A stretch of DNA of 64,000 nucleotides from JBALVT01 sp965262875 (GTDB lineage Bacteria; Pseudomonadota; Gammaproteobacteria; Pseudomonadales; Halieaceae), in NCBI GenBank assembly GCA_965262875.1, contig OZ253569.1:124001-188000 (forward strand), in the 5' to 3' direction. Within the stretch, counting starts at the first letter, position 1; every line of letters begins with the position of its first letter. Made by a program: the position numbers and the translations under genes. Of the stretch, positions 45,755 through 54,070 are shown in pieces. Under the pieces are notes generated by a model. It did not search any database. It worked only from the letters and a program-made list of their open reading frames with translations, and was not told where the DNA came from.

Positions 45755-46533
45755 TGAGCGTTTTATCTCTAAAACAGGTGAGTACCGCGCCCTGGGGCAC
45801 CACCCTGCTACAGAATATTAACCTGGAGCTCGAAGCGGGGGAGACTCTCGGCATTATTGGCCCAAACGGCGCTGGGAAAACCAGCCTGTTACACACTCTA
45901 ATAGGCGACATTCGGCCAACTGAAGGTAGCCTGCTCCTGCTAGATGAACCCATCGAAAACTGGAAACCACGTGCGCGAGCGCAAGTGGTAGCTACCCTGC
46001 CCCAGTTATCTTTGCTGAATTTCCCCTACACCGTCGAAGAAGTCATCATGCTGGGCAGAACACCACACAGCAGTGGTTTGAAGGCGGACAGGCAAATCGT
46101 TCAGGAGGTAATGACCGCGACGGATACCACCCGTTTGCAAACACGAATTTATACTCAGCTATCCGGCGGCGAAAAACAAAGAGTGCAAATTGCGCGGGTT
46201 TTCGCTCAGATTTGGCGCGAAGAAAATCGGACGCCTAGATTGTTGTTGCTGGATGAACCCACTGTCGCTTTGGATTTGGCGCACCAACAACTGATACTGA
46301 AATCTTTGAAACAGTTGTCAGACAGCGGTTGTGCGATTGTTGTTGTTTCTCACGACTTTAACCTGATAACCGTAATGACCGACAAAATTACCGCCCTGCG
46401 CAATGGTGTTCAGCTCGCGCACGGACATCCAGAATCCGTTTTGACTCCGGAAATTTTCGAACGAGTATTCGACGTTGAAGTCAGCGTCACGCCCCATCCA
46501 GTGACACAACGCCCCTTGGTGATCAGCTTATGA
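45751..46533 (+). CDS. btuD: B12 ABC transporter ATPase
   Basis: 260 residues from ATG 45751 (45754 is a second Met). Walker A GPNGAGKTSL, Q-loop TLPQL, signature LSGGEKQRVQIARV, Walker B RLLLLDEPTVALD and the H-loop VVVSHDFNL are complete. It energises BtuC. The ATG overlaps the btuC stop, and its own stop overlaps the cobU start by 4 bases. Confidence 0.92.
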   Translation: MMSVLSLKQVSTAPWGTTLLQNINLELEAGETLGIIGPNGAGKTSLLHTLIGDIRPTEGSLLLLDEPIENWKPRARAQVVATLPQLSLLNFPYTVEEVIMLGRTPHSSGLKADRQIVQEVMTATDTTRLQTRIYTQLSGGEKQRVQIARVFAQIWREENRTPRLLLLDEPTVALDLAHQQLILKSLKQLSDSGCAIVVVSHDFNLITVMTDKITALRNGVQLAHGHPESVLTPEIFERVFDVEVSVTPHPVTQRPLVISL

Positions 46534-47042
46534 AGCATCTCATCACCGGGGGCGCACGCAGCGGCAAGAGTCGCCATGCGGAACAGTGTGCCAAGGACGG
46601 CGGAAAGAAACTGATTTACCTGGCCACTGGGCAGGCAAAAGACGAAGAGATGGCGGCGCGGATATCCTTACATCAAAATCAGCGTGGGCCGCAATGGACG
46701 CTGATCGAAGAACCGCTGCTTATCGCTGCGCAGCTGGAAAAATATTCGAGTCGCGAATATTGTATTGTCCTCGACTGCCTCACACTTTGGCTTAGCAACT
46801 GCCTCGAAAACGATTGCTGGAGTGTCGAAAAAGCAAAGTTCACTGACGCATTAACCGCATCAGAGTCCGACATTATTTTGGTTGGCAACGAAGTCGGCTC
46901 CGGCGTTGTGCCTCTGGGAGAACTGACCAGGAAATTTGTTGACGAAAACGGCTGGCTACATCAGGACATCGCCAGCCACTGCAGCCACGTTACAACGGTG
47001 ATAGCTGGCTTACCACTGACTTTAAAGGACCCGGGACATTAA
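46530..47042 (+). CDS. cobU: adenosylcobinamide kinase / phosphate guanylyltransferase
   Basis: 170 residues. P-loop ITGGARSGKSRHAE, catalytic-His region RISLHQNQRGPQW, CIVLDCLTLWLSN and LVGNEVGSGVVPLGELTRKF are diagnostic. It phosphorylates adenosylcobinamide and then attaches GMP, preparing the substrate of CobS. ATG 46530 overlaps the btuD stop. Confidence 0.93.
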   Translation: MKHLITGGARSGKSRHAEQCAKDGGKKLIYLATGQAKDEEMAARISLHQNQRGPQWTLIEEPLLIAAQLEKYSSREYCIVLDCLTLWLSNCLENDCWSVEKAKFTDALTASESDIILVGNEVGSGVVPLGELTRKFVDENGWLHQDIASHCSHVTTVIAGLPLTLKDPGH

Positions 47043-47043
47043 C

Positions 47044-48087
47044 GTGGACTGGTTAACGCTCCCATGCCCCCTACCCTGTGCAGCCAGTACCGAGCTGGCG
47101 CTGCAACGGCAACAGGAACTGACCAAGCCGGTGGGATCTCTGGGTGAGTTGGAATCGATCGCCGTTCGCTTTGCGGGATGGCAACAAAAAGAAACGCCTA
47201 AAGTAGAACGTCTGGGAGTGCGGATCTTTGCCGGGGATCACGGCGTCTGCGCACAGGGTGTCTCTGCGTTCCCTCCGGAAGTTACCTCACAGATGATTTC
47301 GAACTTCCTCAGTGGCGGAGCGGCGATTAGCGTGCTGAGCAAATCCGAGGGAGCGGACTTCGCCGTAGTCAATATGGGGACACTAAAACCGACTCCCCCT
47401 GCTGAAAACCTGGTCAACATAGCCATCGCGCCGGGAACCTTCGATTTTTCCCGTGAAGAGGCAATGTCTGAGAAAAACACACTTCGCGCCATCAAGGTGG
47501 GTGCGGAACTGGTAGACCATCTCAACTGTGATCTCTTTATCGCCGGGGAAATGGGTATCGGAAATACCAGCTCTGCATCGGCGATTACCGCAGCGCTGCT
47601 GGACAAAGCTCCAGCGCAGGTGGTGGGTCGAGGGACTGGCATCGATGACAAGGTATTGCTGCACAAGCAGGAAGTCATCGAAAAATCCTTGTTGTTACAC
47701 GCCAAGCAACTGGAATCACCAATCGGAATACTGCGCTGTGTAGGCGGACTGGAAATTGCCGGAATGAGTGGCGCCTATATTCGAAGCGCCCAGCGTGGTA
47801 TCCCCATTCTCCTCGACGGATTTATTTCCACCGTCGCTGCGCTATTGGCGGTGAGAATAAACCCAAGCGTACAATCCTGGCTGATGGCCGGGCACCTATC
47901 TGTCGAGCCGGCCCACCAGTTGTTGCTAGACGAATTGCTGCTGCGACCGATACTGAATCTAGATATGCGCTTAGGTGAGGGAAGCGGTGCCGCTGTCGCC
48001 GTTTCCGTGGTGCGCTCTGCCTTACTTTTACACGGGGACATGGCCACTTTTTCTGAGGCCGCTATTTCGGGTTCAAACAGTTCATGA
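47044..48087 (+). CDS. cobT: nicotinate-nucleotide:dimethylbenzimidazole phosphoribosyltransferase
   Basis: 347 residues from GTG 47044, one base after the cobU stop. Family segments: LTKPVGSLGELE, FAGDHGVCAQGVSAFP, GEMGIGNTSSASAI and the catalytic Glu in MRLGEGSGAA. It makes alpha-ribazole phosphate, the lower ligand of B12, used by CobS and CobC. Length is normal. Confidence 0.93.
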   Translation: MDWLTLPCPLPCAASTELALQRQQELTKPVGSLGELESIAVRFAGWQQKETPKVERLGVRIFAGDHGVCAQGVSAFPPEVTSQMISNFLSGGAAISVLSKSEGADFAVVNMGTLKPTPPAENLVNIAIAPGTFDFSREEAMSEKNTLRAIKVGAELVDHLNCDLFIAGEMGIGNTSSASAITAALLDKAPAQVVGRGTGIDDKVLLHKQEVIEKSLLLHAKQLESPIGILRCVGGLEIAGMSGAYIRSAQRGIPILLDGFISTVAALLAVRINPSVQSWLMAGHLSVEPAHQLLLDELLLRPILNLDMRLGEGSGAAVAVSVVRSALLLHGDMATFSEAAISGSNSS

Positions 48088-48968
48088 TTCGACTAACCGC
48101 ACTTTTCTTAGTACTTGCAGCGACGTACGCCCAAGCCCAGGTGAATGTAGTCGACCTCCGAGGCCGCGAAGTGCAACTCTCAGCGCCCGCGAAACGCATC
48201 GTAGCCCTGGCACCGCATATCGTGGAAAACGCCTACAGTGCTGGTGCTGGTGACAAATTGGTGGGGGTCGTCAGTTACAGCAACTATCCAGAGAACGCGA
48301 AGAAGATAACGACCGTCGGCAATTACCAATCCTGGAGCCTCGAAGCCATTGTAGCGCTACAGCCAGATCTCATTTTAATGTGGGGTTCGGGAAACGGCCA
48401 GGGCGCTCTAGCTACGCTCGAAAGACTGGGGATACCCATATTCATCAGCGATCCGCGAAAAATTCAGGACATACCCTATACGATACGAGCGATCGGAATG
48501 TTGGCCGGTACACAGGGGATCAGCGAACCGGAAGCCCTTAGACTCGATCAGGCGATTGCGCAACTGCGTGACAACTACTCGAAAAAAAAACCACTCAGTA
48601 TTTTCTACCAGGTCTGGGACACTCCTCTGCAAACGCTCAATGGCGAACATATTGTAAGCAGTGTCATGGCATTATGCGGGGGTTATAACGCTTTTGCGGA
48701 TGCTGTGTCCCTCGCGCCCAAAATTGGGCTCGAGTCAGTATTACAAAGAGATCCTAACGCTATCGTGGCCAGCGGTATGGGCGAGGCTCGGCCCGATTGG
48801 CTGGATGACTGGAAACACTACCCTTCTCTTTATGCCGTTAAAAACAATGGATTGTTCTTTGTCCATCCCGACCACATTCAAAGACCGACAGCCCGAATTT
48901 TGCTGGGCGCAAAAACACTGTGTGAACAGTTAGAAACTATGCGTCAACCGAAGACAAGCAGCGAGTGA
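48084..48968 (+). CDS. btuF: cobalamin-binding periplasmic protein
   Basis: 294 residues with a signal peptide (about 1-18, ending TYAQA). Helical-backbone metal receptor fold: RIVALAPHIVENAYSAGAG, VGVVSYSNYPENAKK and LQPDLILMWGSGNGQG. It hands corrinoids to BtuCD. ATG 48084 overlaps the cobT stop. It is the last gene of the operon; a convergent sstT fragment starts two bases later and no hairpin terminator fits between them. Confidence 0.9.
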   Translation: MIRLTALFLVLAATYAQAQVNVVDLRGREVQLSAPAKRIVALAPHIVENAYSAGAGDKLVGVVSYSNYPENAKKITTVGNYQSWSLEAIVALQPDLILMWGSGNGQGALATLERLGIPIFISDPRKIQDIPYTIRAIGMLAGTQGISEPEALRLDQAIAQLRDNYSKKKPLSIFYQVWDTPLQTLNGEHIVSSVMALCGGYNAFADAVSLAPKIGLESVLQRDPNAIVASGMGEARPDWLDDWKHYPSLYAVKNNGLFFVHPDHIQRPTARILLGAKTLCEQLETMRQPKTSSE

Positions 48969-49822
48969 CTCTAATCTAGAGATTCAAGCTGATCTACTGC
49001 ATAGGTGTAGACGACATCTGTGCTGGAGTTCAAGGCGGTTTCAGCGGAATCCTGAATCACGCTGATGATAAAACCGACTGCCACCACCTGCATCGCGACG
49101 TCGTAGGAAATTCCAAACAAAGAGCACGCCAGGGGTACAAGTAAAAGACTCCCGGAAGGAACACCACTAGCACCACATGCCGACAGAGCAGCAATAGCGC
49201 ACAAGACAAAAGAAGTACCCAGAGAAACCTCTATTCCAAGCGTATTCGCAGCGGCCAAGGACAATATCGTAATCGTGATTGCCGCCCCCGTCATATTGAC
49301 AGTAGCCCCAATAGGTATAGTCACTGAATACAATTCCTCACTAATACCGAGCCGCTTGGCCAATGCCAAATTAACCGGAATGTTCGCCGCCGAACTACGG
49401 GTGAAGAAAGCGGTAATACCAGAGTCTTTAAGACACTGGAAAACAATGGGGAAAGGATTTCGCTTGATAACAAGGAACACAATCAAAGGGTTGATAACAA
49501 CAGCCATTACCAACATAGCAACCACCAGAAGCGCGGCTAGACTGGCATAGCTGCTCAGCGCATCCAAGCCAATGGTCGCTACCGTAAAGCACACCAGACC
49601 AAAGATACCGATGGGTGCCAGCCGAATAACATAGCGAACAATATCGCTCACGCCCTCGGCAAGTGTTGCGAGATTGTCCTTGAAGTTGGCCCCGGCGTTG
49701 CGAAAGCTCAAGCCCAGCAAAATGGCCCAGGTTAAACAACCGTAAGCGCCCCTAAATCAGCACCTATTTTTTTGTAAGAGTTCCCGCCAGACTTTCTCCT
49801 GATAACCACACAGGAGCAAATC

Positions 49823-50143
49823 ATGAACGATATCACTCAGCCCCAGCCACAAGGTATTGACTGGAAGCAGCAAATACAAACCTGGAAACTGTCGGGCTTG
49901 TCCCAGACCCGGTTTTGCAAACACAATCACCTGACTTACCATCGCTTTGTGTACTGGCATCGGAAGTTTGACGATACCATCCGTGTGTCTTCTATAAAAC
50001 AAGACCAAGGTGGCTTTGCCGCAGTGAGTGTCAGACCTGACGCCGATCGGGGGCTAACCTTGTCACTGCCCAACGGATTCATTGTGCGAGGTATCTGTGC
50101 CGATAACGTGCCGGTGGTGCGCCAGCTACTGGAGCAGCTGTGA
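49823..50143 (+). CDS. tnpA: IS66 accessory protein TnpA
   Basis: 106 residues. WKQQIQTWKLSGLSQTRFCKHNHLTYHRFVYWHRK is the typical N-terminal helix-turn-helix region (key residues W14, F31, C32, W45). CAGGAGCAAATC precedes ATG 49823. It is required with TnpB for IS66 transposition. Stop and tnpB start overlap (TGTGACTAC region at 50140). Confidence 0.88.
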   Translation: MNDITQPQPQGIDWKQQIQTWKLSGLSQTRFCKHNHLTYHRFVYWHRKFDDTIRVSSIKQDQGGFAAVSVRPDADRGLTLSLPNGFIVRGICADNVPVVRQLLEQL

Positions 50144-50508
50144 CTACTCGCTATTTCCGTCCGGCCGATGACATGTCGCGGATCTACCTGTACCGGGACC
50201 CAGTAGACTTTAGAAAAGCCAGTGCAGGGCTGGCTGCCATCGTTGAGCGAGAGCTGGGCCACAATCCCTTCGACGGCGGCCTGTACGCCTTCACCAACCG
50301 GCGGCGCAACAAGATCAAGTGCCTGTACTGGGAAGATAATGGCTTTGTGCTCTACTACAAGGCCCTTGCCGAGGAGAAATTCCGCTGGCCTCGCCGTGGT
50401 GATGAAGTTGTTTCACTGACAGGACAACAGATCAATTGGCTGCTCGACGGGTACGACATCATGCTGATGACCGGGCATAAAAAACTGCATTATGAGTCTG
50501 TATTTTAA
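50140..50508 (+). CDS. tnpB: IS66 accessory protein TnpB
   Basis: 122 residues, GTG start at 50140 overlapping tnpA. IS66 Orf2 motifs: IYLYRDPVDFRKASAGLA, LYAFTNRRRNKIKCLYWE and GFVLYYKALAEEKFRW. Accessory to the TnpC transposase. Confidence 0.92.
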   Translation: MTTRYFRPADDMSRIYLYRDPVDFRKASAGLAAIVERELGHNPFDGGLYAFTNRRRNKIKCLYWEDNGFVLYYKALAEEKFRWPRRGDEVVSLTGQQINWLLDGYDIMLMTGHKKLHYESVF

Positions 50509-50542
50509 AGCTTTTTGTCGCCATGAATGTTATAATTACGCC

Positions 50543-52150
50543 ATGCAATCGGCGATAAAAAAGCAACAAAAACAAGGCGGTTACGAGGGGCTTGGTGTCT
50601 CGGAACTGCTTGCAGCCCTCGCTGTAAAAGACCAGATTCTTGAAGAAAAAGACGAGGTTCACCAGAAACACCTCGGCGACAAAAACCACATCATCCTTGA
50701 ACAGGGTAAACGCATTGTCCTGCTCGAAGAATACTTGCGCCTGGCCACGGTACAGAAATTCGGAGCCAGTAGTGAGAAACTGGCGTTTCAGTCTGATTTG
50801 TTCGACGAGGTTGAAATCGAAGTCGCCCTGAGTGAGCTCGAAGAGCAACTGCCTGAAGAAGACCGGGTTCGGCCTCAAAAGAAGAAAAGAAAGCGCGGGT
50901 TTAGCGACAAGCTGCAACGGGTGCAGATACACCTCACACTTTCAGATGAGGAAAAGGATGGGGCCACCAAAACCTTCTTCACCAAGGTCAAGGAGGAGCT
51001 GGAGTTTATTCCCGCCCAGGTCAAGGTGTTGGAATACTGGCAGGAGAAGGCGGTATTCAATATTGACGGTGAAGATGTCATTGTCGCCGCACAGCGCCCC
51101 GCTCATCCGCTGGGGAAATGCTTTGCCAGTCCTGCATTGCTGGCCTACATCATTGCCTCCAAATACGCCGATGGACTGCCGCTATACCGCCTGGAGGGGA
51201 TGCTCAAGCGTTACGGCGGTGATATCAGCCGCTCCAACATGGCCCACTGGATTGTACGGCTTCAGGATGTATTCCAGCCCTTGATCAACTTGATCCGGGA
51301 GGTTCAGCTTGAGGGGAATTACCTGCAGGCGGATGAGACGCGCATACAAGTCTTGAAGGAAACGGGCAAAACGGCCCAATCGGATAAATGGATGTGGGTG
51401 ATACGCGGCGGCCCGCCGGATAAACAATCAGTGCTGTTCGAATACGACCCCTCACGTGCTGGCGCGGTGGCGGAGCGCCTGCTGGATGGCTTTGGTGGTG
51501 TGTTGCAGGCCGACGGCTATTCCGGTTACAGCAAGGTGTGCCGGATAGCGGGCATTACCCGAATTGGATGCTTTGACCATGCCCGGCGCAAGTTCGTTGA
51601 AGCCAGCCGGGCGGCGGAAACCAGGAGCACCAAAAAGAAAGTGGGGCAACCCACCAAGGCTGACGTTGCACTCAGTAAAATACGAAGGCTGTATGCGATA
51701 GAGAAATCGATCAAGGATCTGGAGCACGACAAGAAAAAACAGGCAAGGCAGTCACTCAGCGTGCCGATTCTCGAGGACCTGAAGCCATGGCTGGAGAAGA
51801 ACGTCAGCCGGGTGCCCAAAGATAGCCTGACCCACAAGGCCATAACGTACACACTGAACCAATGGGAGTACCTGATTGGCTATTGCGAGGACGGCCAGTT
51901 GAATATCAGCAATGCGCTGGCTGAGAATGCGATCAGGCCCTTTGCGGTTGGTCGGCGCGCCTGGCTATTCGCAGATACCTCCTGCGGGGCCCGAGCCAGT
52001 GCGACCTGTTATAGTTTAGTGGAATCGGCAAAGGCGAACGGCCTGGAACCTTATGCTTACCTCCAGCATGTGCTGGCGCACATTGCGGCGGCAGATACGG
52101 TGGAGAAGCTTGAAGCATTACTGCCCTGGAACATGGAAATCGAAGAATAA
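50543..52150 (+). CDS. tnpC: IS66 transposase TnpC
   Basis: 535 residues from ATG 50543; an in-frame start at 50492 overlapping tnpB would add 17 residues. An N-terminal leucine-zipper-like helix and a zinc-binding region lead to the DDE core with YLQADETRIQV, LQADGYSGYSKVC and the C-terminal Glu in NALAENAIRPFAVGRRAWLF. The complete frame suggests an active element. Confidence 0.9.
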   Translation: MQSAIKKQQKQGGYEGLGVSELLAALAVKDQILEEKDEVHQKHLGDKNHIILEQGKRIVLLEEYLRLATVQKFGASSEKLAFQSDLFDEVEIEVALSELEEQLPEEDRVRPQKKKRKRGFSDKLQRVQIHLTLSDEEKDGATKTFFTKVKEELEFIPAQVKVLEYWQEKAVFNIDGEDVIVAAQRPAHPLGKCFASPALLAYIIASKYADGLPLYRLEGMLKRYGGDISRSNMAHWIVRLQDVFQPLINLIREVQLEGNYLQADETRIQVLKETGKTAQSDKWMWVIRGGPPDKQSVLFEYDPSRAGAVAERLLDGFGGVLQADGYSGYSKVCRIAGITRIGCFDHARRKFVEASRAAETRSTKKKVGQPTKADVALSKIRRLYAIEKSIKDLEHDKKKQARQSLSVPILEDLKPWLEKNVSRVPKDSLTHKAITYTLNQWEYLIGYCEDGQLNISNALAENAIRPFAVGRRAWLFADTSCGARASATCYSLVESAKANGLEPYAYLQHVLAHIAAADTVEKLEALLPWNMEIEE

Positions 52151-52375
52151 CGGCGAGGTAAAGCGATCTACTGTCTAGCGGCTCGCAGACAAAATCAATA
52201 GGGTCGATTTAAGTGCGCTTACAAACAACCCAGAAAATTCCCCGTAAGCAAGGCGTTAACGGGATTGTCGATCAGACTAAAAAGCACAGTGACGAGCACT
52301 GAAGACACCGCGACAGGTGGACTCCCCTCGGCCACACCACTCAACTGATCCTGCCCACCAACAGTGGACACCACG

Positions 52376-53236
52376 CTAAGCGACTTTATGTGCCTCAAAT
52401 GCTTCTGGGCTGATAAAGCCATTGAAGCTGTGTCGGCGGGTTCGATTGTAATCCACTTCGATATACTCGAATACTGTTTGTCGCATTATTTCCCGTGTTG
52501 AAAATCGTTCGCCGTGAATGGCTTCGACCTTGAGCGAGTGAAAGAAGCTTTCAGCGCAATCATAGCAGTTGCCCTTCGCACTCATACTACAAATCAAGTC
52601 ATGCTTTTTGAGCAGCTTCTGGTAGGCTCCAGAGCAATACTGGCTGCCCCGATCCGAATGTACAATGACATCAGTTGGCATGTGACGTTGCCACATAGCC
52701 ATCTTCAGCGCATCACAAACCAATTGGGCTGTCATGCGTTCAGACATCGACCAACCCACCACCAGGCGGGAGTACAGGTCGATAATGACGGCCAGATACA
52801 GCCAACCCTCATCAGTCCAAAGATACGTGATGTCGCCAACGTATTTCTGGTTCGGAGCGGTAGCCGTAAAGTCCTGCTTTAATAGGTTAGGTGCCACTGG
52901 CAGGTTGTGCTTGGAATTTGTCGTTGCCTTGAATTTCTTCGCGGCTTTGGCCCGCAATCCCTGCCGTCGCATACTGTCGGCAATGGTCTTCCGATCATGC
53001 TGATGTCCGGCTTCTGCCAGATCCAGAACCAGCCTGGGTGATCCAGAGCGGCCCTTGCCTGCATCAAATGCCGTCTTGACCGCCGTGTCGATCTGTTTCC
53101 GGCGCTGCTGTCGGGGTGAGGGGTTATCCCGACGTTTGCGCCAGGCATAAAACCCGCTGCGAGAGACCTGCAATACCCGGCTCATTGCCGAAACTCGAAA
53201 AGTGCCCTGATGCTCGTCCATAAACACATACTTCAC
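52376..53236 (-). CDS. IS3 family transposase OrfB
   Basis: 286 residues, GTG start at 53236 overlapping the orfA stop (GTGA). The HTH_21 region (GFYAWRKRR, GSPRLVLDLAEAGH) precedes the rve core with Asp in VGDITYLWTDEGWLYLA, Asp in VIVHSDRGSQYCS and Glu in CYDCAESFFHSLKVE. In this family a programmed -1 frameshift normally makes the OrfAB fusion; the overlap here permits that or coupled initiation. Confidence 0.93.
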   Translation of the reverse strand: MKYVFMDEHQGTFRVSAMSRVLQVSRSGFYAWRKRRDNPSPRQQRRKQIDTAVKTAFDAGKGRSGSPRLVLDLAEAGHQHDRKTIADSMRRQGLRAKAAKKFKATTNSKHNLPVAPNLLKQDFTATAPNQKYVGDITYLWTDEGWLYLAVIIDLYSRLVVGWSMSERMTAQLVCDALKMAMWQRHMPTDVIVHSDRGSQYCSGAYQKLLKKHDLICSMSAKGNCYDCAESFFHSLKVEAIHGERFSTREIMRQTVFEYIEVDYNRTRRHSFNGFISPEAFEAHKVA

Positions 53237-53532
53237 TTCAGGCTCTTGGCGAAGTATGTGGCCGCCTTTTTTACGATGGCGAGTTCCTCAGCTTGCTCCG
53301 CCAGCTTGCGTTTGAGGCGGGCATTTTCTGCAGCTAAGCTTTGCTCCAGATCGCTCTGATCTTGCTTTGTTCGAGATTTCGATCGCCACCCATAGAGCTG
53401 CGAGTTATGAAGCCCAAGCTCCTTGGCAGCCTTCGGTATGCCGATTTTCTCCGCCAAGGCCAAAGCTTCCTTCCTGAACTCCGGTGAATGCTGTCTCCGG
53501 GATGTGTTTTTCTTTCCTGATTGTCTTGTCAT
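53233..53532 (-). CDS. IS3 family OrfA
   Basis: 99 residues. Helix-turn-helix (HSPEFRKEALALAEKIGIPKAAKELGLH, positions about 15-42) followed by a leucine-zipper coiled coil (about 60-90, ending ELAIVKKAATYFAKSLK). DNA-binding partner of OrfB. Confidence 0.92.
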   Translation of the reverse strand: MTRQSGKKNTSRRQHSPEFRKEALALAEKIGIPKAAKELGLHNSQLYGWRSKSRTKQDQSDLEQSLAAENARLKRKLAEQAEELAIVKKAATYFAKSLK

Positions 53533-53951
53533 GGTTCACCTCTGTAGCGTAGTTTACTCGCTTAACAGGGTGTCCATCATTGGTGGGCAGGATCAGTTTG
53601 GGATCAACCCACCGATTGCACTAGCGACTTGAATCCGCCATTGGTCCCACGCTGAAAATTCCGCGTTGGAAAAGGCTTATGGTAATTTCTATGAAGCTGA
53701 ACAACCCTAACTTTGGTTGCGGCGCGTGCTGATTAGAAAGTTGTGAAATATAGCAAAATTCCGGTGTGAAATCTTTGTGTATCTTATTTCGGGAAGAGAG
53801 AGTGCGCAAACACCGTGGGGCTAGATGCCGCAGATATCTCAAGTGAGATCCAATATCGCACTGCGTGAAATGAAGTTGAGTACGGCCCTGCCGCTGGCAG
53901 AATAAGGGCCAGAAAGAACGGAACAATACGGCTAAAATATTTTCCTTGTTC

Positions 53952-53979
53952 TTGATAAACATTAGTGCTTTACTATTAT
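53952..53979 (+). promoter_or_regulatory. candidate sigma-70 promoter of the receptor/amidohydrolase cluster
   Basis: TTGATA (53952-53957), 16 bases, TATTAT (53974-53979). It would give a leader of about 85 bases before ATG 54071. Confidence 0.4.
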
Positions 53980-54005
53980 AACCAAATGAATGTTTATGTG
54001 GTTAT

Positions 54006-54040
54006 ATGTGTCTGGAAAGTCTACTGCGAAGTGGACACAT
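54006..54040 (+). repeat. inverted repeat in the receptor leader
   Basis: Arms ATGTGTC (54006-54012) and GACACAT (54034-54040) with a 21-base spacer, between the candidate promoter and the receptor start. It could be an operator half-site pair or an RNA stem-loop. The 7-bp arms may also be chance. Confidence 0.3.
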
Positions 54041-54070
54041 TCGTAAAGCTAATATGGGGGCGAAATACAA

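Larger units (their letters stand above)
49742..52222 (+). mobile_element. IS66 family element with 8-bp target duplication
   Basis: 2481 bp. Left end GTAAGCGCCCCTAAATC, right end read inward GTAAGCGCACTTAAATC. Flanked by the perfect direct repeat AAACAACC (49734-49741 and 52223-52230). All three IS66 genes are open. It is inserted in sstT. Confidence 0.95.
48971..52345 (-). pseudogene. sstT: SstT serine/threonine:Na+ symporter, interrupted by IS66 and 5'-deleted
   Basis: The C-terminal part (48971-49741) and a central piece (52231-52345) join exactly if the IS66 and one copy of its 8-bp duplication are removed, giving LTGNFLGCLTWAILLGLSF. Marks of the family: FTRSSAANIPVNLALAKRLG, SVTIPIGATVNMTGAAITIT and SACGASGVPSGSLLL. 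About the first 115 residues are missing: the central piece ends at the IS3-family element, and no sstT sequence is found on its far side. Definitely inactive. Confidence 0.9.
52346..53595 (-). mobile_element. IS3 family element, no target duplication
   Basis: 1250 bp bounded by inverted repeats TGATCCTGCCCACCAA at 52346 and its complement ending at 53595; the match continues past a 3-base mismatch with TGGACACC. Flanks are CAAC on the left and GTTT on the right, not a duplication. It contains intact orfA and orfB. Confidence 0.93.
53596..54070 (+). other. intergenic region between IS3 element and receptor operon
   Basis: 475 bases. Nothing in the first 350 bases matches the missing sstT 5' end. 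A minus-strand open frame at 53621-53962 shows no domain and is probably chance. The last 120 bases hold a promoter candidate and an inverted repeat, listed separately. Confidence 0.45.

Noticed and set aside
53621..53962. Minus-strand frame as a possible gene or sstT 5' end
   Set aside because: Its residues do not resemble SstT or any family I know, and composition is unlike coding sequence nearby.
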